From positions 1-64,000 of IMG/VR virus record IMGVR_UViG_3300025626_000021: a stretch of 64,000 nt of DNA, one strand, 5' to 3'. The stretch's first letter is position 1. Each line of letters starts with the position of its first letter. The notes below the pieces were generated by a model that worked only from the letters and a program-made list of their open reading frames with translations, ran no database searches and was not told where the DNA came from. The position numbers were made by a program, and so were the translations under genes. The stretch comes from a virus. Positions 26,134-34,005 of the stretch are shown here, piece after piece.

Positions 26134-27344
26134 AACTCGACTAATTTAGGGAACACTTTTCGCCAATCTTGTTCTCTAATTTTATCGAGTTGATCGTTAT
26201 AGATTTTAAACTTTTTCCAACCATCCTCGTCCCACTCGTCGTTATCAAACATAGATAACAGATTGCCTAATCCGTGATGATTACCAAAGTCTTTTCTAAA
26301 CTGTGAGTGTATCTGTGTTCTTGCTTCTGGGTGTATTACTTTAGGACTTAAAAATGTAGGATCATACACATAGTTTAGATGTACATGTAGTCCTAACTCT
26401 TTTGATGCCCAATTATGAAACTCTCCTAAGTAAGGATAGTTGTAGGCACTGACTGTTTGACATATACTGGTTTCTATCCAGTCCTCAGCCATAATTTGTT
26501 CTAAGTGCCCTGTTACTGTTTTCCAATCACTTGGATGTCTAATATAATAATTACGGTCGCCTAAATCATCTATACTAGCACTTACTTGGATCTTGCCAAA
26601 CTGTTTCCATATATCAAATGTTTTCTCTGGTAAGTTTGTCATGTTAATATTATACCATAGAGTCATATTCTTTGCTCTATCGGCCGCTATTAATTTTTCT
26701 AAATATTCCCAATGTTTTTTAATCAGTGTTGGTTCGCCACCATTTATATATACCAATTCTAAGTTGGGTGCTGAATCAAATAAGTCGTCCCAAAAAGCAT
26801 CTTCTTCAGGCCACTTGTATTCGTCTTTGTCTATGTTACCATATTTCGTAACGAAGTCCAGGCTTGCTTCAATTTTTTTATAATCATTACGCCACTGAGA
26901 TGAACTTGCTGGATTGCAAGTACGACACCTGACATTACACAGATTACCAAGACGAAGTTCAACAAAACGAAGATCCAAATCAATATGGCCGTCTTCTCTA
27001 GTAAGTTCTTTTGCTCTATCGGGGCCGAAGTGCGTAAATACCTCGGACTCTGACTGACGTTTACTGGTAATACCTTTTCTTTCTTCATCATAACACCTCG
27101 TACATGCGGCTGGTTCTTCATCGTTTAACATTTGCAATCTAACTTCTTTGTAGTAGTCAGAATTCATAATGTCGCCTATGCTATGATTATTTAAGTCTAA
27201 CCATTCGTTACCGCCGTCTTCTTTGTAATTTTTACTTCTACTTGCTCCATTTTTGTGATCACTTATACAGCATAATGTACACCCGCCATGTGGGTGTGTT
27301 GCTAAATGCGTGAACGGTAATGGGCAGTATGTTTTACTCATCAT
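26124..27344 (-). CDS. radical SAM enzyme, copy 4
   Basis: A 406-residue radical SAM protein; the first two codons are both ATG, and AGGA fits the second slightly better. Ligands are C136, C140 and C143 (LCNVRCRTC), and NGGEP lies at 201-205. The N-terminal Cys-rich part has CPLPFTHL (C7), GGCTLCC (22-26) and CTRC (81-84), a pattern shared with copies 3 and 5. SASIDDLGDRNYYIRHP fits the later barrel. It lies between a membrane protein gene and a glycosyltransferase-like pair. The CPLPF-type start is typical of twitch-domain radical SAM proteins found in many marine phages with unknown substrates. Confidence 0.83.
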   Translation of the reverse strand: MMSKTYCPLPFTHLATHPHGGCTLCCISDHKNGASRSKNYKEDGGNEWLDLNNHSIGDIMNSDYYKEVRLQMLNDEEPAACTRCYDEERKGITSKRQSESEVFTHFGPDRAKELTREDGHIDLDLRFVELRLGNLCNVRCRTCNPASSSQWRNDYKKIEASLDFVTKYGNIDKDEYKWPEEDAFWDDLFDSAPNLELVYINGGEPTLIKKHWEYLEKLIAADRAKNMTLWYNINMTNLPEKTFDIWKQFGKIQVSASIDDLGDRNYYIRHPSDWKTVTGHLEQIMAEDWIETSICQTVSAYNYPYLGEFHNWASKELGLHVHLNYVYDPTFLSPKVIHPEARTQIHSQFRKDFGNHHGLGNLLSMFDNDEWDEDGWKKFKIYNDQLDKIREQDWRKVFPKLVELCE

Positions 27345-27780
27345 CGTTTCCTTTAAAATATCTTTCTATCCAAAGTTTACAACTGTAAAATGCTAGATAG
27401 AAACCTGCTATAAATGTAGCAATTATCAATGTGAATACCCAATTGATTGGATCTGATAACATAAAAAATAAATTTATGTATGCGTCAGCATCTGATTCAC
27501 TGCCTGCTTTGTAGTACGGATTTTCTTCACTTTCCCATTTTGCTTCAGCATCTTCCTTCCACATCTCTGCTTCTTCTTGATACTCTTCAGCAATAACAAT
27601 TAATTCTTCCCATTCCTCGCCACCGACTTCACCTGTGAATTCATATACTTTTGTACAGCCATCTATAAAACATTGGTCTTTAATTGCTTCACCTGTAAGC
27701 CTTCCCTGGATTGCACTCGCAGTAAAGCCTATAAGCAATGTGTAAACTATACCTGCTAATATGTAATATCTAGTCTTCAT
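27334..27780 (-). CDS. membrane protein with acidic soluble loop
   Basis: GTG 27783 is followed by ATG 27780, taken as the start, giving 148 residues. There is an N-terminal membrane helix (about residues 5-24), a highly acidic Glu- and Trp-rich middle of about 80 residues (EEWEELIVIAEEYQEEAEMW), and a second membrane helix near the C-terminus (WVFTLIIATFIAGFYLAF). Two Cys flank the early loop. If inserted in the inner membrane, the acidic part would lie on one side as a hairpin. No family recognised. It is followed by radical SAM copy 4 with an 11-base overlap. Confidence 0.6.
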   Translation of the reverse strand: MKTRYYILAGIVYTLLIGFTASAIQGRLTGEAIKDQCFIDGCTKVYEFTGEVGGEEWEELIVIAEEYQEEAEMWKEDAEAKWESEENPYYKAGSESDADAYINLFFMLSDPINWVFTLIIATFIAGFYLAFYSCKLWIERYFKGNDDE

Positions 27781-27937
27781 CACTCTTTTTTAATTCGTAA
27801 CCATCTGCTGGATCTATTTCTGCATCAGCATTCATAAATCGCATACGTTGTATTAAATTCCAATTAACATTTTTCCATTCATCTCTGATACCGCCCAGGT
27901 CAGACATATCAAATTCTTTTTTCTTTTTCTTATTCAT
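27770..27937 (-). CDS. small charged protein, 55 aa
   Basis: ATG 27937 to TAG 27770-27772. It overlaps the start of the membrane protein gene and the end of the 60-aa gene upstream, which is the normal packing here. The product begins with a run of Lys, then FDMSDLGGIRDEW, and ends in an acidic tail. No family recognised. Two radical SAM genes lie on either side of this small-gene group, so it could be a small substrate or partner of them; that is speculative. Confidence 0.5.
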   Translation of the reverse strand: MNKKKKKEFDMSDLGGIRDEWKNVNWNLIQRMRFMNADAEIDPADGYELKKSDED

Positions 27938-28112
27938 CTATCTTTTTCCATAATTCTCTAAACAAGCAAAATCTACGATGACCTTCTTTGGTCTCATATA
28001 CAAATTGCATTGCTAATAGTTCTACAACCTTGCCTTCAAATTTGCCATTAAGACTACAAGTGTGTTCTATGCGATCTCCTATCTCTGGTTTGCTTTTACT
28101 ATTCTTTGCCAT
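27930..28112 (-). CDS. small basic protein, 60 aa
   Basis: A 60-residue protein with a beta-rich pattern. KPEIGDRIEHTCSLNGKFEGKV, followed by a second strand pair, resembles a small SH3-like or Tudor-like barrel, and the C-terminus is FRELWKKIDE. It begins directly after radical SAM copy 5 and overlaps the next small gene by 8 bases. Its function is unknown. Because it is translationally linked to a radical SAM enzyme, it may be a precursor peptide or a binding partner, but there is no leader/core pattern or repeat to support that. Confidence 0.5.
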   Translation of the reverse strand: MAKNSKSKPEIGDRIEHTCSLNGKFEGKVVELLAMQFVYETKEGHRRFCLFRELWKKIDE

Positions 28113-28113
28113 G

Positions 28114-29340
28114 TTATATACTTATCATGTCTCCCTTTACTACATTATAAAGTTCTGTAAATGTTTCTTCAAAACTTTCGCTCCTATACACATCACCAGC
28201 ATTGACTTGTTCTATAAATTTTTGCCAATGTTCTTTTGTGCTATCTGTTAAAGCATGTTCTACTAATGGTGAAATATCCTTGTTGTATTTTTCTTCATTC
28301 CATTTTGGTAATCCAAAATCTTCAGGATGTTTTACTCTGTCAGCAATAACAGACTTTGTTAAACCTGGAACAACATTTGCTTCACACCATTCTGGGAAGT
28401 GTACTAAATTGTTCCAGATCAAAAACTCTGGGTAATTTGTTTCAAAGTAATAATGAAAATCTCTCAAGTAGAAAAAGTTCCACACACTCACGGTATGTGT
28501 AACATTAATATTAACATGATCATTTTCTGTGTGTAATTTATAAAATTTATCTAAATTACTTTTAACATTATCCCAACTATCTCCATGGCGTAGATAATCA
28601 AACTTTTGCTCTATGCCATCTAAACTTATGTTGAACCCTAAGTTCTCAAAGTTGCCTACAATTTTATCTATTAGTTTGTCATTGTAGAATGTGCCGTTAG
28701 TGCTGAGAGTAATCATTATATTTTTGCTTACTCCCATGTCCACTAACTTGTCAATGAGTTTGCGAAACTCTTTCATATAGAAAGGCTCGCCACCCATTAT
28801 TTCTAAAACTCTAACATGGGGTAACCAATCCTCTATGTCTAGCCAAAACTGAGATTGTTCTAAGTCGTGTAAATCTATCTTAGAGGGCGGTTCCCAAAAT
28901 TCTATGTTTCTATCTATAGATTCTTTTCTCCATTTACTGCTGTAATTTGCATTACAAGTTCTACATTTCAAATTACATGCGTTTCCTAATATAAGTTGAT
29001 AGTCCCGCGGCATATCGGGTTCAGCCTCGTAATCTATTCCATCTGGGTATCTCCATTCTGCGTATCCGTTGTATAACTGTCGCTTAGACTCTTTACCATT
29101 GTCTTCATCTATCCAACATGTAGCACAATTATCCGGCGTCTTGCCTTCGCGAATTTCCTGCCTTAAATTTTTCATATAATCACTATGAAAAATGTCCCTT
29201 ATTGAATCTTCCCCTAACGTGTAGTCTGAACCATCTGGTCGTGAAATTCTTTCACGAGCAATACAGCAACTTCTACAAGTTCCGCCTGGTTCGTTACTGA
29301 GGTGTGTCCACAGTAAACTACAATGCTTTGGTTCGTTCAT
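28114..29340 (-). CDS. radical SAM enzyme, copy 5
   Basis: A 408-residue radical SAM protein with C122, C126 and C129 (ACNLKCRTC) and MGGEP at 182-186. The N-terminal domain has CSLLWTHL (C7), CRSCC (22-26) and CATC (72-75), the same layout as copy 4. SLDGIEQKFDYLRHG matches the later barrel strand. It overlaps the aminotransferase gene upstream by 23 bases, so it is tied to the UGD-oxygenase-aminotransferase series. Those neighbours suggest a sugar or amino-sugar substrate, which is inference. Confidence 0.83.
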   Translation of the reverse strand: MNEPKHCSLLWTHLSNEPGGTCRSCCIARERISRPDGSDYTLGEDSIRDIFHSDYMKNLRQEIREGKTPDNCATCWIDEDNGKESKRQLYNGYAEWRYPDGIDYEAEPDMPRDYQLILGNACNLKCRTCNANYSSKWRKESIDRNIEFWEPPSKIDLHDLEQSQFWLDIEDWLPHVRVLEIMGGEPFYMKEFRKLIDKLVDMGVSKNIMITLSTNGTFYNDKLIDKIVGNFENLGFNISLDGIEQKFDYLRHGDSWDNVKSNLDKFYKLHTENDHVNINVTHTVSVWNFFYLRDFHYYFETNYPEFLIWNNLVHFPEWCEANVVPGLTKSVIADRVKHPEDFGLPKWNEEKYNKDISPLVEHALTDSTKEHWQKFIEQVNAGDVYRSESFEETFTELYNVVKGDMISI

Positions 29341-30253
29341 ATTCCTCTACTAGTAATTTTGATATACAAAGTCTTGTAAGATCGTTTCCTCTATTAAACT
29401 GGTCGTGCTCTGTGCGATTGCTTTGGGCAAAAATAACACAACTAGTTGGTTTTAATTTTAATTTATTGCAAACTACCCATTGTGTTTTCATGTACTTGTT
29501 AGGTATATAGTCTGGTCCCCAAGCACTCATGGCAAACTCGCCTATCATTGCGCCAAAGTTATTTACTATACCGTGTTGATTAGCAAACAGTACAGCATCG
29601 TCTATTTCTTTACGTTGTAAACGTATGCCTGCTCTAGCACCTATCATGGGAAATGTTTTTCCTAAACTAAAAGTAACCTCTTCTACGCAAGGCTTGTCTA
29701 CGTCTATATCTATTCCATAGCACATTCCAAAGTACGCCATATCTATTAGTACTGGTACGTTATTAATTGTGCACCACTCTAACAACTCGTGCATGTCTTC
29801 TTTTAATCTGCCTGTGTCACTAAAAGGACAACTAATAATTACTGCGTCACCTTCTGTAATTTGTCCATAGTTATAAATCCATTCCCAGTTAGCATTCATA
29901 TTATTACAAGCAACTTTGTGCATCATAAAGTCGCCTTTAAAAAATTTAAAGTTCTTGTCTATATGACGTTGCATAAACATACTGAATGCTTCACTAGTAC
30001 CATTAGTTTGAGTAACATGAGAGAAAGCATCTAATCCGTCGATGGTATTTAATTCACTACTGCGAATCCATCTACCGAATATCTCAATAAACTTTTCTCT
30101 GTGATCTGTAACACCATCAGCGGCAAAGAAGTCTCGCCACTCGTATGTGCTTTCACAAAAGTCTCTAAGTTCTGATGTAATGGCTTTGTCCTGTATAGCA
30201 TAACCGCCATTAAGCGGTCCTTGATAAGTGTAATTATTTTTCACTGTTGTCAT
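29318..30253 (-). CDS. PLP-dependent aminotransferase (fold type I)
   Basis: A 311-residue protein with the pattern of fold-type-I aminotransferases. TNGTSEA at 83-89 fits the phosphate-binding turn. VLIDMAYFG has D171, which would bind the PLP ring nitrogen. FSLGKTFPMIGARAG has K199 as the Schiff-base lysine, with arginines after it. It is short for the family (usually 370-430), so a domain may be trimmed. The start overlaps the oxygenase gene and the end overlaps radical SAM copy 5. With a UGD two genes upstream, it may make an amino sugar, but an amino-acid substrate is equally possible. Confidence 0.72.
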   Translation of the reverse strand: MTTVKNNYTYQGPLNGGYAIQDKAITSELRDFCESTYEWRDFFAADGVTDHREKFIEIFGRWIRSSELNTIDGLDAFSHVTQTNGTSEAFSMFMQRHIDKNFKFFKGDFMMHKVACNNMNANWEWIYNYGQITEGDAVIISCPFSDTGRLKEDMHELLEWCTINNVPVLIDMAYFGMCYGIDIDVDKPCVEEVTFSLGKTFPMIGARAGIRLQRKEIDDAVLFANQHGIVNNFGAMIGEFAMSAWGPDYIPNKYMKTQWVVCNKLKLKPTSCVIFAQSNRTEHDQFNRGNDLTRLCISKLLVEEYERTKAL

Positions 30254-31028
30254 CCAGTTTACCGTGTCCGTATTCGTTTTCTAAATGGTAAGGTTGATTC
30301 TTTTCTTTGTCATACCAGTATAAACTTTTGTGTGGAGGATCTCTCCAATCGTGTTTACTGTCTGCTATATAATAAAATGTTCTAAAGCCAACTCTAAATT
30401 TATCCTCAGGACATTCAATTGGATTTGGGTGTCCATGGAAACCACGTTTGTGATATTTCCACACAACCACGTTGCCCATCTTAGGTGGATAACTTACTAC
30501 TTTTTCTGTTTTATCAAAATCCCAAAACTGTAAATCACCGTGCCATGCTTCATCCCAGTCTGGTGTGAAGTATAATATTAAACTTAATGCTCTGTGTGTT
30601 TGGCACTCTTCGTTCCAATTAAAGTCTGAGTGTATTTTTAAACTGTCGCCTTTGTAACTTTTCATATAACCAGCACCAGTTAAGTATGGGTCTGGTAATA
30701 GATGTTGTACATCACACACTTGGCTGAGCCATGTTAAAAACTCTCTGCTGTGTAATGCACTAACAACACCACGTGCTACAGGAGCCTCAGTTAAGTCTTT
30801 ACACTCTTCCATATAACTGTCTGCTCTTGTAAATGTTGTCCAATACTTTTTAGGTATGGTTTGGCTTTCCTCGTAAAGTAATTTTGCTACATTATAAGGT
30901 ATAAAATCATCTAAAGCCAAAGTAGGGTAGGGAGGGGTATAGCGATACTGCTCGTTTAGTGCAAGTTTTTCACTGTCACTACCCCACTTATGGAATAAGT
31001 GATCAAGTATTTGTTGATCTATGTTCAT
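30234..31028 (-). CDS. 2OG-Fe(II) oxygenase (prolyl-4-hydroxylase type)
   Basis: A 264-residue oxygenase. H133 and D135 in KIHSDFNW, a distal His in RGFHGHP (198 or 200), and Arg212 in FRVGFRTF give the full set of iron and 2-oxoglutarate ligands. ALSLILYFTPDW and NVVVWKYH are the expected core strands. The C-terminal tail of about 50 residues is rich in Trp, Tyr and Lys. It overlaps the UGD upstream by 4 bases and the aminotransferase by 20. A substrate made by the UGD or an amino-acid residue is possible. Confidence 0.82.
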   Translation of the reverse strand: MNIDQQILDHLFHKWGSDSEKLALNEQYRYTPPYPTLALDDFIPYNVAKLLYEESQTIPKKYWTTFTRADSYMEECKDLTEAPVARGVVSALHSREFLTWLSQVCDVQHLLPDPYLTGAGYMKSYKGDSLKIHSDFNWNEECQTHRALSLILYFTPDWDEAWHGDLQFWDFDKTEKVVSYPPKMGNVVVWKYHKRGFHGHPNPIECPEDKFRVGFRTFYYIADSKHDWRDPPHKSLYWYDKEKNQPYHLENEYGHGKLDDNSEK

Positions 31029-32350
31029 TTGGCTCCTCTAGTATTTCCGTAATGTATAACTGAGACACCATCAATGTCAGGTGTCTTACGCCATGGGTCT
31101 ACTACAATACTGTTTGGTGCAAAACTAAGTTCTGAACCATTGCCTGTTTTCACACTCAATGCTTCATCACAGTCAGTAACATTATGCTCGCCATACCAAT
31201 TTGGTACAGTATCTAATTGGTCACCGTACGTTACTTCTGGATTATGTGCTAACAAATAAACTGCAGGATTACTAAGTATGTCGCTAGGCGGAACATCGCC
31301 TGTTTGTTCATCATAGTAATGTAAATCATAACCTGCTTTATCAATGTAGTGACCTACTAGCATACTACTAGAACCTGTTTCATATGGTACTAATGGCTTG
31401 TATGCTTTACCAACAATGATAATAGGCATACTAGGAACCATTGATTTGCTTGTAGGATGATAATCACTTGCTAACTCTATTAGCCTTTTAGCCATATTTT
31501 CTGCTTGTACTTCTCTTGAAAGCATTACTGCATCAAATAAATCATAGCCTAAGTCTAAGTTCTCTGCCATCCAACGTAAAGCAATATTATCTCTAGGGTG
31601 ACATGCACCACCATCGCCCATACCTGGCTTCATATAACCTGGTCCCATAATACGTCTGTCTGAATTAGCAAGTGCATCACAAACAACTTCTGCATTGATG
31701 TTGCCTTGCTTTTCTGCAACGTCTTGTATCATGTTTACCAAACTAACCTTTGCTGATATGAATGTGTTGTAGAATACTTTTATACATTCGCATTCGTCCC
31801 ATGTACCTATAATGTACTTAGGGTCGTTTTGCATGATTGTTTTGTAGAAGTCAACAAGTTCTTTTGCATCACCTGTTTCACTTCCATTTTCTGTACCAAT
31901 CATTACCATCTCTGGATTTACCATGTCCCATTTGACTGTGCCCATAGCAATTAAGTATGGATTATATACAAATCTAGTGTTAGTAATAATTGGAATAAAT
32001 TCTCGTCTAACAGTACCTGGTAGTACTGTGCTGATAAGGACTATTAATTGTTCTTGGGTCGCGACCGCATTTACTTTACTTAGAATATCTTTAACTATAG
32101 TATAATCAAAGTCCTTGTTTGGTAAATGGCTGGTAGGTGCCTTTCCATCATACTGTGGATCATGTGGAGTAGGTACTGCAATAAAAACTATGTCTTGTCC
32201 TTTTACAGCATCTTCCATATTGTCAACCATTGTAAAGTTTTCAGGCTCTACTGGGTTGACATCATAACCAACAACATCATGGACCTCGGCGACCATCTCG
32301 GCGCAGGCTTGTCCTAACTTGCCTACCCCAATGAATCCGATTGAGGCCAT
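31025..32350 (-). CDS. UDP-glucose/GDP-mannose 6-dehydrogenase family enzyme
   Basis: A 441-residue NAD-dependent sugar-nucleotide dehydrogenase. The N-terminal Rossmann fold has GFIGVGKLG at about 5-13. STVLPGT is the strand before the central helix, and DGGACHPRDN carries the catalytic Cys that forms the thioester during oxidation of C6 to the carboxylate. VGKAYKP leads the C-terminal domain. The family oxidises UDP-glucose to UDP-glucuronate or related sugars. It is the first gene of the - strand modification run, with AGGAGAACAAA before the ATG and a GATAAATA box 46 bases upstream. The exact sugar cannot be told. Confidence 0.85.
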   Translation of the reverse strand: MASIGFIGVGKLGQACAEMVAEVHDVVGYDVNPVEPENFTMVDNMEDAVKGQDIVFIAVPTPHDPQYDGKAPTSHLPNKDFDYTIVKDILSKVNAVATQEQLIVLISTVLPGTVRREFIPIITNTRFVYNPYLIAMGTVKWDMVNPEMVMIGTENGSETGDAKELVDFYKTIMQNDPKYIIGTWDECECIKVFYNTFISAKVSLVNMIQDVAEKQGNINAEVVCDALANSDRRIMGPGYMKPGMGDGGACHPRDNIALRWMAENLDLGYDLFDAVMLSREVQAENMAKRLIELASDYHPTSKSMVPSMPIIIVGKAYKPLVPYETGSSSMLVGHYIDKAGYDLHYYDEQTGDVPPSDILSNPAVYLLAHNPEVTYGDQLDTVPNWYGEHNVTDCDEALSVKTGNGSELSFAPNSIVVDPWRKTPDIDGVSVIHYGNTRGAK

Positions 32351-32395
32351 TTTGTTCTCCTGTTTATGTCTCTGTACTAATTTCTAGTACACTCA

Positions 32396-32403
32396 TATTT
32401 ATC
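32396..32403 (-). promoter_or_regulatory. late-promoter-like GATAAATA box
   Basis: GATAAATA on the - strand, 45 bases before the UGD start, in a gap of about 90 bases between genes. It could start the long - strand modification run (32350 down to 17286) at late times, matching the boxes on the + strand run. Confidence 0.55.
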
Positions 32404-32441
32404 AGAGAATTGCTTTGCTTTTTCGGATAGTTGGTATTGTG

Positions 32442-32714
32442 TTATGCTGAGTTTCTTGAATACTCTTGTATTAGATCGTCACCTGTTAGTGCTTTGCCAA
32501 ATAAGTGTTTTGTACCATCTGATAGAAGTCTTTCAACTACTCCGTTATTGTATTCGACATCAGTTACATACTTGCCTTCTGATGTATGCTCCGGATGATT
32601 GTCATACCACATAGAACTTAAACTATGAGCATGGATGGCCTTAACACCTGTTGCCCATTCTTCTGCGGCAAGTAATTGCCTTTGCCTTTCTACTACTTCG
32701 TCGTATTGTCCCAT
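32442..32714 (-). CDS. conserved phage protein of unknown function, 90 aa
   Basis: A 90-residue acidic, probably helical protein (MGQYDEVVERQRQLLAAEEWATG at the start, with D/E-rich helices). No known family is recognised. The frame is clean and the stop is followed by a real intergenic gap with a late-type box, so this gene ends the early-type - strand block. A TATAAATA string ends 5 bases before the ATG, too close to be an ordinary promoter for it. Confidence 0.6.
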   Translation of the reverse strand: MGQYDEVVERQRQLLAAEEWATGVKAIHAHSLSSMWYDNHPEHTSEGKYVTDVEYNNGVVERLLSDGTKHLFGKALTGDDLIQEYSRNSA

Positions 32715-32722
32715 AATTATAT

Positions 32723-32854
32723 TTATATTTTAGGGCCACCATTGTGACCAATTAAAGAATTTTTCTTTTGTTGCTCTCTCCACTTTAAAAAGTGTAGTGC
32801 AACTTCTCTTGTGGTGTGTGTTAAAGTACTCACTGGACTTTTGAGTTTTTTCAT
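32723..32854 (-). CDS. small basic protein, 43 aa
   Basis: ATG 32854 overlaps the TGA of the preceding small gene (ATGA), and TAA lies at 32723-32725. The product is basic (KKLKSP at the start, FLKWREQQKKN in the middle), probably soluble. Its position in a chain of overlapping starts and stops supports translation. No function recognised. Confidence 0.45.
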   Translation of the reverse strand: MKKLKSPVSTLTHTTREVALHFLKWREQQKKNSLIGHNGGPKI

Positions 32855-32988
32855 TTAAGATTTGCTCCTATTATTATACCTATTATTAAAATAAAACCAT
32901 CGAATACAAAATGCAATATAAACGAAAGTGCAAAGATTTCTTTCCAATGCACTTTACATATTTCTAACCATTCTGCTACCTTTTTCAT
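32851..32988 (-). CDS. small membrane protein, 45 aa
   Basis: ATG 32988 overlaps the TGA of the 104-aa gene (ATGA), and the stop TGA at 32851-32853 overlaps the next ATG. The product has a charged N-terminal helix (KKVAEWLEICKVHW) and one hydrophobic stretch rich in Ile, Leu and Phe, so a single-pass membrane peptide is likely. Both overlaps argue that it is a real gene. Function unknown. Confidence 0.5.
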   Translation of the reverse strand: MKKVAEWLEICKVHWKEIFALSFILHFVFDGFILIIGIIIGANLK

Positions 32989-33299
32989 AATCTACTTATT
33001 TGTCCTAGTATGTTATCTACATCTGGATCACACTGGTGTCTAAGTACATCGTCTGTGACTTCGGTATTATAACATAATTCACCATCATAATCTAAAACAG
33101 CAATTTCATACCAACCCTTCACGGGTTTCATTTTATTAGTATCTTCTGGGTCAAGGTGTTCATCATGCTCGTCGTCTTCTGTGAATTCGTATTCTGGTAT
33201 TACACTTGCACCAAACCCATTTGGAAATTTGTATATACGTTGGCGACCACCTAAATGATGCCTTGTATCACTTTCTAAAAATTCTTCCCACTTTTTCAT
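32985..33299 (-). CDS. conserved phage protein of unknown function, 104 aa
   Basis: A 104-residue acidic protein with a His/Asp-rich middle (EDDEHDEHLDPED) and a beta-like stretch (GWYEIAVLDYDGELCYN). It overlaps the Api92-like gene upstream by 4 bases. The acidic composition could mean DNA mimicry or metal binding, but there is no evidence beyond composition. Confidence 0.55.
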   Translation of the reverse strand: MKKWEEFLESDTRHHLGGRQRIYKFPNGFGASVIPEYEFTEDDEHDEHLDPEDTNKMKPVKGWYEIAVLDYDGELCYNTEVTDDVLRHQCDPDVDNILGQISRL

Positions 33300-33832
33300 T
33301 CTGGTAACTTCTCCGGGTCGACCAGTGTATCATCATCTAGATGCTCATCTTCTAATTCGTCTTGATACTCGTCTAGCATTTCTAATACATAAAAAGTACC
33401 ATCTAAATCTTGTCCTGCTGAATCTGTTTCCCAAAAACTTCTAGGTTGACTAGATATTTCAAAATCACCATAGTGATTAGAACCAACAAAGTCATTTGCA
33501 GGTTCATAATACATACAATGTATATCAACATCTGGATTAGCCTGTTCGTAATGCATGATAGCATTTAAAGGTGGGGACCAGGCACTTTCAAAGTAACCAA
33601 CAATAGCAGAAGTGCTGTCATTGATTTTTTCTAATTCTAAATTACTATCAGTTATAGGTACGTCCCATTTAGTACCCCATTCATCAATTGCTTTATGATA
33701 ATCCCATTCTCCGATTGGGTGTAAGGCACTTAATAATCCTTCATCAGATTCATCACTTGCTTTACTCCATATTGCTTCGACCTTATCTGTAGGTCCTTCT
33801 ATTACAATATGATTACTACACCAATTAGGCAT
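33296..33832 (-). CDS. Api92/DUF1281-like protein
   Basis: A 178-residue protein that starts MPNWCSNHIVIEG, the hallmark of the Api92-like ferredoxin-fold family (DUF1281) found in many phages and plasmids. The central ESAWSPPLNAI also matches that family, whose proteins share this start and a W-x-P-P segment. The C-terminal tail is very acidic (LEDEHLDDDTLVDPEKLPE). The biochemical role of the family is unknown. It lies between a small gene (33832-34005) and the 104-aa gene, all coupled by overlaps. Confidence 0.7.
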   Translation of the reverse strand: MPNWCSNHIVIEGPTDKVEAIWSKASDESDEGLLSALHPIGEWDYHKAIDEWGTKWDVPITDSNLELEKINDSTSAIVGYFESAWSPPLNAIMHYEQANPDVDIHCMYYEPANDFVGSNHYGDFEISSQPRSFWETDSAGQDLDGTFYVLEMLDEYQDELEDEHLDDDTLVDPEKLPE

Positions 33833-34005
33833 TAGTCGTCTAGTCCTGGGTAGTAGTTATCCGCTTTTTCGTTGTAGCCATAAAACGAACCTTCTTTCTC
33901 GTCTTTAGTTCGTTTAGCCTTATCGCTTTTGTTACTAGCACCAAGCGGGTCAAGTAAAATCCTTTCCCTTCTAGACAGTTGTCTGTTTTCTGGTTTGTCG
34001 TACAT
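33832..34005 (-). CDS. small charged protein, 57 aa
   Basis: ATG 34005 overlaps the ligase stop (TAATG), and the TAA at 33832-33834 overlaps the next ATG in the same way, so it is a well-supported gene despite its size. The product is basic in the middle (KSDKAKRTKDEKEG) and ends YYPGLDD. RRERILLDPLGASN is the most distinctive stretch. No family recognised. Confidence 0.55.
   Translation of the reverse strand: MYDKPENRQLSRRERILLDPLGASNKSDKAKRTKDEKEGSFYGYNEKADNYYPGLDD

Noticed and set aside
32720-32727. TATAAATA, an exact T4 late promoter string on the - strand
   Set aside because: It ends 5 bases before ATG 32714 and overlaps the end of the 43-aa gene, too close for normal initiation and leader; probably chance in AT-rich DNA. 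The CATAAATA at 23175-23182 was rejected for the same reason.
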